Shown here: one piece after another, positions 38,296-47,008 of the stretch
Layout of the letters: each line of letters begins with the position of its first letter
How positions within the stretch are numbered: the stretch's first letter is position 1
The notes under the pieces: generated by a model
Databases searched by the model: none
Told to the model about the DNA's origin: nothing
The model's input: the letters and a program-made list of their open reading frames with translations, nothing else
Origin: Phycisphaerales bacterium AB-hyl4
GTDB taxonomy: Bacteria > Planctomycetota > Phycisphaerae > Phycisphaerales > Phycisphaeraceae
DNA: 64,000 nucleotides
Assembly (NCBI GenBank): GCA_041821185.1
Contig: JBGUBD010000011.1
Location: 1-64,000, forward strand
Reading direction: 5' to 3'
Made by a program: the position numbers and the translations under genes

Positions 38296-38949
38296 TTAAT
38301 GGTCGTGTTCCGGACGCGAGGCCGACCGTTCGCCGTCGCCGGGCGATCGCTCGCCCCGGTCGTCCTCGCGATGTACATGCGCCTGTTCGCGGCGCAACGT
38401 CACCTCCTGCGGCTGGTGTGACTGCGTCTGCTCGCGGATCAAACGAACCTCTTCGCGCAGCATCAGTTTCTTGTTCACTTCCACCACTTCTTCCACCACC
38501 GGCACGATCAACACGCCTTCCTCTTCCCGCACGCTCGGCGGGCTTTCCACCTCGCGATTGATCGGCACACGTTCAACGCGCACCACATCCTGTCGTAGCG
38601 GTACGTCCACCGTTTCTTCCCGCTCCTCCACACTCACATGCACGCGAACCTTGCCCTCGACCCGCCGTTTGCCGACGTGTAGCCGTTCCTCTGCCAGTTC
38701 GATGCGCTGCTGATCGCGTTCGCCGTGCGGTTCGCCTGCCAACGTTGACGATGGCTCGTCCGCCATGCCCAATCGGTACGTGCCGTCCGCCTGCCGACGA
38801 AGCTCGTGCGGGTGCACACTCAACTGCCCGCCGCGGTCGAGTCGCACCATCACCCGATCGTCAGCCGGCCGCTGGCCGACGTGCTCGGCGACGATGCGCC
38901 CTCGCATGTTGCCTCGGCCGACCACGATAATGGGATCATGCTGCGTCAT
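38296..38949 (-). CDS. DUF2382 (YsnF/AvaK-type) protein
   Basis: A 217-residue charged protein. The N-terminal 65 residues form a small beta-rich part (IIVVGRGNMRGRIVAEHVG, VMVRLDRGGQLSVHPHELRR) like a PRC-barrel or SH3-like module; a DUF2382 domain follows at about 82-190 (LAEERLHVGKRRVEGKVRVH, RQDVVRVERVPINREVE). The C-terminus is Glu/Arg/His-rich. It shares domain type with the next gene and lies in the same transcription unit, suggesting a two-protein stress module. Confidence 0.8.
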   Translation of the reverse strand: MTQHDPIIVVGRGNMRGRIVAEHVGQRPADDRVMVRLDRGGQLSVHPHELRRQADGTYRLGMADEPSSTLAGEPHGERDQQRIELAEERLHVGKRRVEGKVRVHVSVEEREETVDVPLRQDVVRVERVPINREVESPPSVREEEGVLIVPVVEEVVEVNKKLMLREEVRLIREQTQSHQPQEVTLRREQAHVHREDDRGERSPGDGERSASRPEHDH

Positions 38950-39143
38950 GGCAGTTCACCTGAAGACGTCAAACAACCTGATGGCTGCTTTGAGAAGTCT
39001 AGGACAACGCCACCACCCGAAGGTTTCACCTTTCGCCGTGGTATGGCTGGTTTTGGACCGGGTGAACACCCCACCCGCGATGGGGTTTTCCAAATCAATT
39101 GCAGACATGGACGCTAACTCGACAACGCGTTTCACACTTGCAA

Positions 39144-39219
39144 CATTTAGCCGCGGTGCTCGCACCGCGTTCTTCGGCTCTGTGGACCAAACGCGCGGGC
39201 CAAGGCCCGCGGCTAAATG
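39144..39219. repeat. Palindromic element with TTTAGCCGCGG ends, copy 1
   Basis: Ends CATTTAGCCGCGG and CCGCGGCTAAATG are exact inverted repeats; inside are two smaller hairpins. The stretch 39139-39169 occurs again in opposite orientation, 31/31 identical, at 42224-42254. The rest of the 38950-39262 gap holds no gene I can support. Confidence 0.85.
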
Positions 39220-39262
39220 AGGGGGCGGGATCAAAGCCGCGTTGTCGTGCTAAACGTCGTGC

Positions 39263-40096
39263 TTACCCGCGCAGCGCCCGTCGGCTGCGCTCCGCCTGTT
39301 CGTCGGCGTCACGCCTGGCAATGATCGCTTCGAACAGCGGCACGTCTTCCCGCCGCGTCAGCTTCATGTTGCCGGCGTCGCCCTCGACGACGTACACCCG
39401 CTCGCCCAATGCTTCGACGAGGCTCGCGTCGTCCGTCACGCCGGCCGGGTCGAGCTTGCCGTCGATGATCGGCGCGTAGGCCCGCCGGAGGAGGTCGACC
39501 GTAAAAACCTGCGGCGTCTGCACCGCGACAAGCCCCGCCCGTGGCACGGTCTCAACGACCTGTTGCAAGGTGGGCTGCGTCGGCTTGCCAACATCGCCGA
39601 AGATCGCGTCCAACGGGTCGGCCTCCGGCTCGTCATCGACCGCCGCCGCCTCAACACGCTTGAGCGTGCTCGTCACCGCCAGCCCCGGCACGACGGCGTC
39701 ATGCTTCGCCGCGGCGGTGAAGATGCGATCAATCAGCGCATCGCTGGCCATCGGCCGAGCCGCGTCGTGCACCGCAACATGCGTGCAATGGGCCGGCACT
39801 TCCGCCAGCGCTTTCGTGACCGTCTCCCACCGCTCGACCGTGCCGCCGGGCACGATCCGCACGCCATGAAACCGCAGCGTATCGCCCCACCGCGCTGTGA
39901 ACGCGTCCACCTTGTCTGGTGCGACCGCCAGCAACACGTCACTGACCTCGTCCCGTCGCAGGAACAGGTCGATCGACCGCAAGAACACCGGCTTACCCGC
40001 CAATTCCAGCTCGACCTTCGAAGCTTGCCCGGCCTGCGTGTCGTCGTTAAACCGTCGGCCCGCCCCCGCGGCCGGAAGTATGACTGCCGTTTTCAT
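39263..40096 (-). CDS. ispD: 2-C-methyl-D-erythritol 4-phosphate cytidylyltransferase
   Basis: Third step of the MEP isoprenoid pathway: CTP + MEP to CDP-ME. Seen: VILPAAGAGRRF with the nucleotide-binding loop, KPVFLRSIDLFL, VPGGTVERWETVTKAL (the GGxxRxxSV motif with variation), VAVHDAARPM, and VAVQTPQVF followed by TDDASLVEALG. Length 277 residues, longer than usual (about 230) owing to an acidic insertion at about residues 150-180 (VDDEPEADPLDAIFGDVG). IspF is not adjacent. Confidence 0.92.
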   Translation of the reverse strand: MKTAVILPAAGAGRRFNDDTQAGQASKVELELAGKPVFLRSIDLFLRRDEVSDVLLAVAPDKVDAFTARWGDTLRFHGVRIVPGGTVERWETVTKALAEVPAHCTHVAVHDAARPMASDALIDRIFTAAAKHDAVVPGLAVTSTLKRVEAAAVDDEPEADPLDAIFGDVGKPTQPTLQQVVETVPRAGLVAVQTPQVFTVDLLRRAYAPIIDGKLDPAGVTDDASLVEALGERVYVVEGDAGNMKLTRREDVPLFEAIIARRDADEQAERSRRALRG

Positions 40097-40179
40097 GGAG
40101 ACTCCATCTCGGACAACGTTGGCTGTACCGCGCGGCGGCGGAAGCGGCGCGCTGCGTCACTGATTTTCGCTGAAGGATT

Positions 40180-42063
40180 TTAACGAATGATGATGACGTA
40201 GGGCATCAGCGTCACCGCCGGCTCGTCGCGCAACAGCATGAGCCCCTGCATCACCGACTGCACCGAGCCCCACGCCTCGGGGCCGAGCAGTTGCTGGCCG
40301 AGTCGCATTAGCGCGGCCTGCTGCGTCGGCGCGGTCACGCCGAACAGATCGTCGATGAACTGGCCAAGGCTCATCGGCGGCGGCAGGTGAATGATGTCGT
40401 ACTGCCCTTCGTCGAGCCCGGCCCGTTGCGCAGCGGCGGCGATGGCGTCGCCGAGCCCGCCAAGCTCGTCAGCCAGGCCGTTGTCGACCGACTGTCGACC
40501 CGTGAACAGCCGACCTTCCGCGACCGCTTCGACGTCGGCCAGGCGATCGCCCCGGCCGATCTCAACGCGGTCGATGAACTGATCGTAGATCCGCTCCAGC
40601 CCCGATCGCACCGCGTCGCGCTGCTCATCGGTAAACGGCTCGACACTATTGAACATGTCCGCCAACGGCCCGCGACTGCGGCGGTGCACGTCCAGCCCCA
40701 CTTTTTCATAGAGATCGCCGAGCACGATCTTGCCGCCGACCACACCGATCGAGCCGAGGATTGATTGCGGCGCAACGTATACCTCGTCCGCACCGGCGGC
40801 GATGTAGTAACCGCCCGACGCGGCGAGACCGTCGATGCTGGCGAACACAGGCTTATGCTCGGCCAGGTCGCGCATCGCCTGCCAGATCACCTCGCTGGCC
40901 AGCGCCGAGCCGCCGGGCGAGTTGATGTGCACCACGGCCGCCTTAATGTCGTCGTTGTCTCGAATTTCGCCAAGTGTTTTGACAATCGTTCGGCTACCGA
41001 TCGCGTCAGAGCTGAACAGGCCGCTGCCATAGCTCGACTCGCCGCTGGTCACCGGGCCCACGGCTCGCACGACGGCGATCGCGTCGCGACGCGTCGTTGG
41101 CCGACGCTCTTGAAGCAACATGCGGAAGAACGCGAACGGGTTGTCTGCCTGTCGCGACGTCTGCGACCGCCGACCCATGAGGTCGTCGTAAGCGAACTGC
41201 TCGCCGAACTGCGCTTCGGTGACGTCGAGCAGGTCGCGGTCGGTCAGGCGGTCAACCACGCCGCGTTCGACGTAGTCGCGGTCGGACAGCGCCCACGAGT
41301 CACGGAGGATCGCTTCGACCTCATCGCGATCCAACTCGCGGCCGGTCGCGATGCGATCAAGCAACTGGTCGTAAAGGTCGTCGAGCAGCGAACTGATGTT
41401 TTCATCCCACGCTTCACTGGGCGCCTGGCGGGTGAGCGGCTCGTCCGCGCCTTTGAACTGGCCGACCTGCATCACGTCGGCCTTGACGCCGACCTTGTCC
41501 AGCAGGCCGGCGAGGTAGATCTCTTCCATCGACAGGCCGGACAACTCGACCGCGCCGCGATGCTGCAACAACACCATGTCCGCCTGCGCAGCGAGCAGGT
41601 AGTCGAGCATCGTGTAGGACTCGGCAAAGGTGAGCACCTGCTTACCCGCTTCACGCACGCGACGAATGCCCTGGCTGATCGCATTGATCTGCGTCAGCGA
41701 CAGTTCGGGGCGGTCGAAGTAGATCACCAGTCCCTGGTAGTTGTCTTGCGTGGTGACGCGTTCGAGTTGACGAAGCACGCGTTGGAGCGATGGGCCTGCT
41801 TCATCTTCGCCAACCCAGGCGAATGGCGGCGGGCCGTCACGCAGTTGGCCGGACAGTTCCAGCCAGCCGACCAGTTCTCGACTTTGCACTGCCTCGGGCG
41901 CTTCGTCGGGCGCTGCCTCAGGCACGGCGTCCGGTGCAGGTGCGTCGGGAGCGTCGTCGGCAAACGTCGGCGTAAACGCGAGCAGGCACAAGGCGAGCCA
42001 TGCCAATGAACCGGACAGACGGCGGACGCTCGGGCGTGGGTAGGCAAAGTGGTATGTCATCAT
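40180..42063 (-). CDS. sppA: Signal peptide peptidase SppA, 67-kDa type
   Basis: Membrane-bound Ser/Lys protease that degrades cleaved signal peptides. N-terminal signal anchor (MMTYHF then LAWLALCLLAFTPTFA), a Pro/Ala/Glu-rich spacer, then two tandem peptidase-S49 domains. The N-terminal domain bears the general-base Lys (VGQFKGADEPLTRQ); the C-terminal domain the nucleophilic Ser (HINSPGGSALASEV) and AASGGYYIAAGADEVY, APQSILGSIGVVGG. The chosen start is the ATG at 42063, matching the signal sequence; the frame extends to 42159. Product about 627 residues. Confidence 0.93.
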   Translation of the reverse strand: MMTYHFAYPRPSVRRLSGSLAWLALCLLAFTPTFADDAPDAPAPDAVPEAAPDEAPEAVQSRELVGWLELSGQLRDGPPPFAWVGEDEAGPSLQRVLRQLERVTTQDNYQGLVIYFDRPELSLTQINAISQGIRRVREAGKQVLTFAESYTMLDYLLAAQADMVLLQHRGAVELSGLSMEEIYLAGLLDKVGVKADVMQVGQFKGADEPLTRQAPSEAWDENISSLLDDLYDQLLDRIATGRELDRDEVEAILRDSWALSDRDYVERGVVDRLTDRDLLDVTEAQFGEQFAYDDLMGRRSQTSRQADNPFAFFRMLLQERRPTTRRDAIAVVRAVGPVTSGESSYGSGLFSSDAIGSRTIVKTLGEIRDNDDIKAAVVHINSPGGSALASEVIWQAMRDLAEHKPVFASIDGLAASGGYYIAAGADEVYVAPQSILGSIGVVGGKIVLGDLYEKVGLDVHRRSRGPLADMFNSVEPFTDEQRDAVRSGLERIYDQFIDRVEIGRGDRLADVEAVAEGRLFTGRQSVDNGLADELGGLGDAIAAAAQRAGLDEGQYDIIHLPPPMSLGQFIDDLFGVTAPTQQAALMRLGQQLLGPEAWGSVQSVMQGLMLLRDEPAVTLMPYVIIIR

Positions 42064-42223
42064 GTTCGCAATCCCATGGTGCTTGCGGGCGAAATTGGTC
42101 CGGCAGGTCAACGGTTGTACAGCCGACGGAAGCTCATACAAGCATAAGCGCGACGGCATGATCTGTCGCGTGTTTTATTGTGACGAGTGCGCTCCCACCT
42201 GCGTGCGGGAGAGCGAGGAAGAG

Positions 42224-42254
42224 CGCGGTGCGAGCACCGCGGCTAAATGTTGCA
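42224..42254. repeat. 31-bp repeat, inverted copy of 39139-39169
   Basis: Exact reverse complement of the segment at 39139-39169, lying just upstream of sppA; the two copies bracket ispD-sppA. The remaining gap 42064-42294 shows no gene. Confidence 0.85.
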
Positions 42255-42294
42255 CGTCTCAATCCGTGTTGCCGTCATAGGGCGGCGCATAAAA

Positions 42295-42324
42295 CAGGGC
42301 CCGCGACGTGTGTCGCGGGCCCTG
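42295..42324 (-). terminator. Rho-independent terminator of the redoxin gene
   Basis: CAGGGCCCGCGAC / GTCGCGGGCCCTG perfect 13-bp stem followed on the minus strand by TTTTATG. Confidence 0.88.
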
Positions 42325-42367
42325 AGTCAATGTGTCATGCTTTGCGATCAAGCGGCATCGCTGCGTG

Positions 42368-43015
42368 TCAGCGACTCACGCGCTTGATGCTGCAACCTCG
42401 GCTGACCGTATCGGTCACTTCGATTTCTTCGCCGGCGAGCAGTGCGTCGAGGGCATCGACGAGATACTGATCTTCACCCTGGCCGACGTCGGCGAGGGCG
42501 ACGGGGGTGGTTTCGGGGTGGCCCTTGTAGCGAAGGGTCTGCTCTTCATCGATGATGAAGATGTGCGGCGTCGTGCGAGCGCCGTAGATGTCAGCGATTT
42601 CGTTACCTTCATCCTTGAGCGTGGGGTAAGGCACGTCCCATTGTTCGACGTACTCGCGGATGGCTTCGACCGGCTCGGTGTGGTTGGAGTTGATGCTGAG
42701 GAAGACGATGCGCTGATTGCCTTCGTCATCGGTGTGCGACTGGTAGTCGCGGTAGATGCCCGACAGGATCGTCTGATACTGGTCAATCTCCCACGGGCAT
42801 TCGATGCCCTGCCAATGAAGCACGACGATCTGCCCTTCGTAGTCGCTGAGGCTGTGATGTTCGCCGTCGAGGTCAGGCAGTTCGAATTGCGGTGCGCTTT
42901 CGCCGACGACGGCCTTGGGTCCGTCTTCCGCGAAGGCGGGCGCTGCGCTGAAGGCCAGCGCGGTTGCTGCTGCGATTGCTGTGAGGCCTGTCCATGTCTT
43001 GGTCTTGCTTAGCAT
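42368..43015 (-). CDS. Exported redoxin/thioredoxin-fold protein
   Basis: A 215-residue protein with a Sec signal peptide (LTAIAAATALAFSAAPAFA) and a thioredoxin-fold AhpC/TSA-redoxin domain: GESAPQFELPDLDGEHHSLS, VLHWQGIECPWEID (peroxidatic-type Cys after the first strand), VFLSINSNHTEPVEAI, and GARTTPHIFIID with the cis-Pro. The usual CxxC is absent; a second Cys lies near the C-terminus in RGCSIKR, a pairing I have seen in planctomycete redoxins. The start at 43015 has GGAG 11 bases upstream. Periplasmic; probable thiol redox or peroxide function. No gene is visible in 43016-43600 upstream. Confidence 0.85.
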   Translation of the reverse strand: MLSKTKTWTGLTAIAAATALAFSAAPAFAEDGPKAVVGESAPQFELPDLDGEHHSLSDYEGQIVVLHWQGIECPWEIDQYQTILSGIYRDYQSHTDDEGNQRIVFLSINSNHTEPVEAIREYVEQWDVPYPTLKDEGNEIADIYGARTTPHIFIIDEEQTLRYKGHPETTPVALADVGQGEDQYLVDALDALLAGEEIEVTDTVSRGCSIKRVSR

Positions 43016-43606
43016 TGCCGAGATCTCCTTGGCTGCATGGCTGCCGAAGCAACCTTGTTCTGAAATCGTCGACCGTAACAATACGGCCGACATCAACACG
43101 AGAGTGGTGGGAACGCCCCGCCTGTCTGTAATGGCCAACCCGCGCCCGCCGAGCGTTATTCCGGACTTTGCGTGATTACGTTCCCCGTTGAGAATCTCTA
43201 TGGTATCGCGCTCGGCCGCATGGGCCGACATAAAAGTACGCCGTGAGCAGGCCTGTCGGATGATGCTTTGGGCGGATTGGGGTGACAATGGGCGTTTTTC
43301 TCCATAGTGATCATTGACGTCGATGTGCCGGGCGCGGTTGTTTGTCAGGGGGATGTTTGCAGACTTATTCCTTAATACCGGCGATTAGTCCGACTTTTTA
43401 TAAATCGGCCGAACCTCCTCGACTCGTATGGGTATGGGTTGAACAAGGGCGGCTGAAACTCGGAGCGGTGCGGCGGGGAGTGTTCGCGTATGAAGCCCAC
43501 CGCTTCTGGCAGTGCCATGATTCGGCCGTCGAATTTGAGGGTAGGCCCGGGATTTCGAAGCCGCGTGGGTTTCGAATGACTCGGGCGGTGATCGCAAGGA
43601 GTGTTG

Positions 43607-43882
43607 ATGATGAAGGTTAGCAAACTATTCGCGGGTGGCGCCGTAGCCATGTTGTTCGGCGCAGCCGGGGCTTTGTCTGGCTGCGACGAGGGCATGGGCG
43701 AGCCGGATCTGCCGCCGCCGCCAGCGGTTGAAGAGCAGAACGGGGCTCAAGATCCCGATCCGCTCGGCGCACCGCCCGCGGAAGAGCCGGCGACGCAGGA
43801 TCAGGGCATGAACGATCAGCCCGCTCTGCCGGACCCCGAAGAGGGTGACGACGGTGACAACGCTGGTGGCGGCGCCTACTGA
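43607..43882 (+). CDS. Small acidic lipoprotein, unknown
   Basis: About 91 residues. An N-terminal hydrophobic segment ends in the lipobox LSGC followed by Asp (residues about 22-26), so the mature protein should be lipidated at Cys. The rest is low-complexity: Pro, Asp, Glu, Gln and Ala-rich with no recognisable fold. AAGGAG at 43596-43601 favours the ATG at 43607 or 43610 over GTG 43601. Function not recognisable. Confidence 0.7.
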   Translation: MMKVSKLFAGGAVAMLFGAAGALSGCDEGMGEPDLPPPPAVEEQNGAQDPDPLGAPPAEEPATQDQGMNDQPALPDPEEGDDGDNAGGGAY

Positions 43883-44122
43883 GGCCCGTCGATGAATGGA
43901 CGTCTGTCGGGCCTGTCGCACGGGGCTCGGCGTTGACGGGCCACGTCGGTCGCTGGGCATTTTGCTTGCTTAGGCCGGTTGACGAACCTATGGTCCAACA
44001 TGCCCGGCGTGCAGAGGGGTCGCCAGTGCGATGTCTCATCAGCCGGGCACGTGCATCGCGAAGGTCGTCACGGCACGGCCATGTTCCCGTTTTTTTTATC
44101 GTCTCGGAAAGGATGAATCGTT

Positions 44123-44614
44123 ATGACAAGCTCAAAGATTCGGCGTGGTCTGTTTGGTGGCATGGTGGCTGTCGCACTGGCAGCTGGCGCCACGGTAATG
44201 ACCACAGCCAACCATAGCCAGGCCCAGGAAGGCGAAGGCCTGCGCATCGGCACATACCAGCAGGATCTGGTCTTCAGCGGCTACCATGCTCTCGGGGAGC
44301 TGATGCAGGAATTCCAGGAACTGCAGATGGAAGCTCAGCAGGCCCAGCAGGAGGGCAACCAGGAGCAGATGATGCAGCTTCAGCAGCGGCTTCAGGAGGC
44401 GCAGCAGAACATCATCGGCACGTACGAGTCGGCGCTCGACGAAGCGCTGCCCGAGGTCGCCGAGGAAACCGGCGTGGACGTGATCGCTTTGGAAGTCGTG
44501 TACACGGCCGAGGGCATCGAGCCGCAGGACGTGACCGAAAACCTTCTTGAGAAGCTTAACGACGGTGAAGAAGCACCTGAGCCGATGGTGCCTGACATGG
44601 GCGTTGGCCAGTAA
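44123..44614 (+). CDS. Exported Skp/OmpH-like coiled-coil protein
   Basis: A 163-residue protein with a clear signal peptide (about residues 1-35, ending SQAQ) followed by LRIGTYQQDLVFSGYHALGE, like the start of mature Skp/OmpH proteins. A strongly helical Gln/Glu/Met-rich stretch (about 60-105) forms the coiled coil, and VDVIALEVVYTAEGIEPQDV the C-terminal strand. Skp chaperones outer-membrane proteins in the periplasm; here the coiled coil is short, so it may be a divergent relative. Preceded by GGAAAGGATG-like bases. Ends at a strong terminator. Confidence 0.7.
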   Translation: MTSSKIRRGLFGGMVAVALAAGATVMTTANHSQAQEGEGLRIGTYQQDLVFSGYHALGELMQEFQELQMEAQQAQQEGNQEQMMQLQQRLQEAQQNIIGTYESALDEALPEVAEETGVDVIALEVVYTAEGIEPQDVTENLLEKLNDGEEAPEPMVPDMGVGQ

Positions 44615-44642
44615 ACCTGTCGACGACAATGTGAATCTACCG

Positions 44643-44674
44643 ACGGCGGGCCGGCAACGGTCCGCCGTTTTTCT
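44643..44674 (+). terminator. Rho-independent terminator of the Skp-like gene
   Basis: ACGGCGGGCC / GGTCCGCCGT stem (one G-T pair), 6-base loop and TTTTT. Confidence 0.9.
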
Positions 44675-44844
44675 TTGCGCTCTTAATCTGACCTGTAGCC
44701 GCTGCTTCTGCACACAAGCAGATGAAGGCAATAAAATAACCCGCGACGCGCTGCCCGAAGTCGACTCGCAGGTATGGCCTACCCCGGCATCAGGCCTGCT
44801 CGTAGAAAGTGTTGACAGGTCGCGGGTTGTTCTTATTCAACTAT

Positions 44845-44946
44845 ATCGACTCGAAGGACGTTTTCGCGATAGGTGAAAACACCATTGACCGCTTCATCGA
44901 CTCGAAGGACGTTTTCGCGATAGGTGAAAACACCATTGACCGCTTC
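44845..44946. repeat. Exact tandem duplication of a 51-bp unit
   Basis: Units 44845-44895 and 44896-44946 are identical over all 51 bases. Each holds a GTTTTC-N9-GAAAAC hairpin. They end 6 bp before the asnB stop. The gap 44675-44952 otherwise shows no gene. Confidence 0.95.
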
Positions 44947-44952
44947 GCCGAG

Positions 44953-46866
44953 TCAAATTTTTTCCGCATCAAGCCAGCGACGCCACAACGCCAACTGAAG
45001 CAGCGCGAACAGGCGATGCGTATGATCGGCACGCTCGGCGAGGTGCTCATCAAAGTACCGCCGAGCCTCCGTTTCGCTGACGCCAAGCCGACTGAGGTCG
45101 CCGGCCGTCAGCCGGTCGGCCAACGCGTCGCGCAAGTGCGTGCGGAACCAGTTGCCGATCGGCACAGCGAAGCCCTGCTTCCGCCGACCCACGATCGACG
45201 CGGGCAGATACCACCGCGCCAGTTGACGCAACAACCCCTTGGGTTGACCGCCGGGCATCAGCACGCGCGGCGGCAGATGCCCGGCCAGATCGCACACCTG
45301 CGTATCCAGCAAGGGGCAACGCACTTCCAACGCCACCGCCATCGACGCGCGGTCCACCTTCCGCAACACTTCAAACGGCAGGTAATGCGTCAGGTCCCAG
45401 CGCATCGCCGCGTGCACGGCGTCGCCTTCGTTCGTCCAATCAGGCACGGCAGGTGTCCCGGCACTGGCCAGTTCGCTTACACCGACCATGCCCAATTCGC
45501 GAATCTGCGCTTCGGTGAACAGATGCACCATTTGCTGATACTGCGTAGCCGGGCTCGCCCCCGCACGCCCGGCCTCGATGAGCCGACGCAATGCAGTACG
45601 TCGACTCTTCGCATTCGTGGTATGCAACAGTGACGTCGGCAACGCACGCAACCAGGGCCGATGCGTTGCGAGCAGGCGCAGCGCGCGATAGCGGTCATAG
45701 CCGCCGAACAGTTCGTCACCGCCGTCGCCGGACAACGCCGCCTTGACGTGTTCGCGTGTGACACGGCAAAGCCAGTGCGTGGGCAGGATGGAACTGTCGG
45801 CAGTGGGCTCGCCCGCGACGGCCATGAGGCGTTCGAGGTCGGCCATCGCGTCGTCGGCCTTCGCCTGAAGCACGGTATGTTCCGTGCCGAGATGCTCGGC
45901 CACCGTGCGGGCGTGTGACGACTCGTCATAGCCGATGGCGGGCATCGCGACGCTGAAGGTTTTCAGCGGTCCGTCGCCGCGCTGTTGCAGGCAGCGCTGG
46001 CCCAGCGCTGCGATGATGGACGAGTCGATCCCACCGGAGAGAAAGCAGCCCAGCGGAACGTCTGCTTCGAGGCGACTGCGCACCGCTTCGTCGATGACTT
46101 CTTCCAGTGCGTCGACCGCGCCCAACGCGGTGCTCGTTCGCGACACGGGCGGCGGACGCCAGTAGCGGTCGAGTTGACGTCGCCCCTTCGCGTCGACGGT
46201 CATGCAATGCGCCGGGGGCAGTTCTTCGATGCCCGCGATCATCGACTGCGCGAACGGGTAGCCGAAGCGCAGGAACGTGAGCATCGCCAGCGGGTCGATC
46301 GTCGGCTCGGCGGTGTCGCCCGCCAGCAGCGTGGCGACGAGACTGGCGAACGCGAACGTCTTGCCCTGCTGCTGAAAGTAAAGTGGCTTCTTCCCCACAC
46401 GGTCGCGGGCGAGCAGCAGCGTGCGTGCCTGTTCGTCCCAGATGGCGAACGCGAACATGCCATGCAGGTGTTTCGGTAGTTGATCGCCCCACTGCCGATA
46501 GCCCAGCAGCAGCACTTCCGTGTCGGAATGGTCGGAGGCGAAGGTGTGGCCTCGACGTTCAAGCTTTTGACGCAGGTCGCGGTGGTTGTAGATTTCGCCG
46601 TTGAACACCAGGTGCAGCGGCCCGGCGGAGCTGTGTTTGGGCGGCGGCTCGCCGTCGGCGTTCGGCAGGCCGGGCAGGTGCATCGGCTGACTGCCGCTGA
46701 GCAGGTCGATGATCGAGAGGCGGGTGTGAGCCAGCGCGCATCGGTCGTGCTGGCTCACACCGTCGCCGTCGGGCCCGCGATGTCGCAGGTGGCGACGCAT
46801 CGCTTCGACGCGCCCCATCGGCGTCGGCCGATCATCAAACTGAACTATGCCTGCAATGCCGCACAT
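44953..46866 (-). CDS. asnB: Asparagine synthase (glutamine-hydrolysing)
   Basis: A 637-residue class II glutamine amidotransferase plus ATP-PPase. The start is the ATG at 46866, because the catalytic Cys must be residue 2 (MCGIAGIVQF). Glutaminase marks: HRGPDGDG, LAHTRLSIIDL, VFNGEIYNHRDLR, then FAFAIWD. Synthetase marks: the PP-loop FLSGGIDSSIIAALG and SGDGGDELFGGYDRY. It makes Asn from Asp and Gln, but paralogues of this size also amidate or modify sugars in exopolysaccharide clusters, so the physiological role is open. Heptamer repeats lie right upstream. Confidence 0.92.
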   Translation of the reverse strand: MCGIAGIVQFDDRPTPMGRVEAMRRHLRHRGPDGDGVSQHDRCALAHTRLSIIDLLSGSQPMHLPGLPNADGEPPPKHSSAGPLHLVFNGEIYNHRDLRQKLERRGHTFASDHSDTEVLLLGYRQWGDQLPKHLHGMFAFAIWDEQARTLLLARDRVGKKPLYFQQQGKTFAFASLVATLLAGDTAEPTIDPLAMLTFLRFGYPFAQSMIAGIEELPPAHCMTVDAKGRRQLDRYWRPPPVSRTSTALGAVDALEEVIDEAVRSRLEADVPLGCFLSGGIDSSIIAALGQRCLQQRGDGPLKTFSVAMPAIGYDESSHARTVAEHLGTEHTVLQAKADDAMADLERLMAVAGEPTADSSILPTHWLCRVTREHVKAALSGDGGDELFGGYDRYRALRLLATHRPWLRALPTSLLHTTNAKSRRTALRRLIEAGRAGASPATQYQQMVHLFTEAQIRELGMVGVSELASAGTPAVPDWTNEGDAVHAAMRWDLTHYLPFEVLRKVDRASMAVALEVRCPLLDTQVCDLAGHLPPRVLMPGGQPKGLLRQLARWYLPASIVGRRKQGFAVPIGNWFRTHLRDALADRLTAGDLSRLGVSETEARRYFDEHLAERADHTHRLFALLQLALWRRWLDAEKI

Positions 46867-46874
46867 GAGCAAGG

Positions 46875-46997
46875 GTTTCTGGTCTGTGGTTTCTCGTTTC
46901 TGGTTTTTACGATCAGCGGATCGCGGTGGACCGGGGCAGTTTAACGCCCGCAACGCCGGTTCCGAAAACGAGAAACCAAAAACGAGAAACCAGAAAC
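46875..46997. repeat. Inverted pair of 7-bp periodic repeats, 5 + 5 units (locus D)
   Basis: Five GTTTC-type heptamers (46875-46909) and five GAAAC-type heptamers (46963-46997) face each other across 53 bp, between def and asnB. Confidence 0.85.
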
Positions 46998-47008
46998 CCT
47001 GCCTTTCA

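Noticed and set aside
44845..44946. Open frame through the 51-bp duplication as a small repeat protein.
   Set aside because: The frame continues antisense into asnB with no plausible start or ribosome site; 51 being divisible by 3 explains why it stays open.
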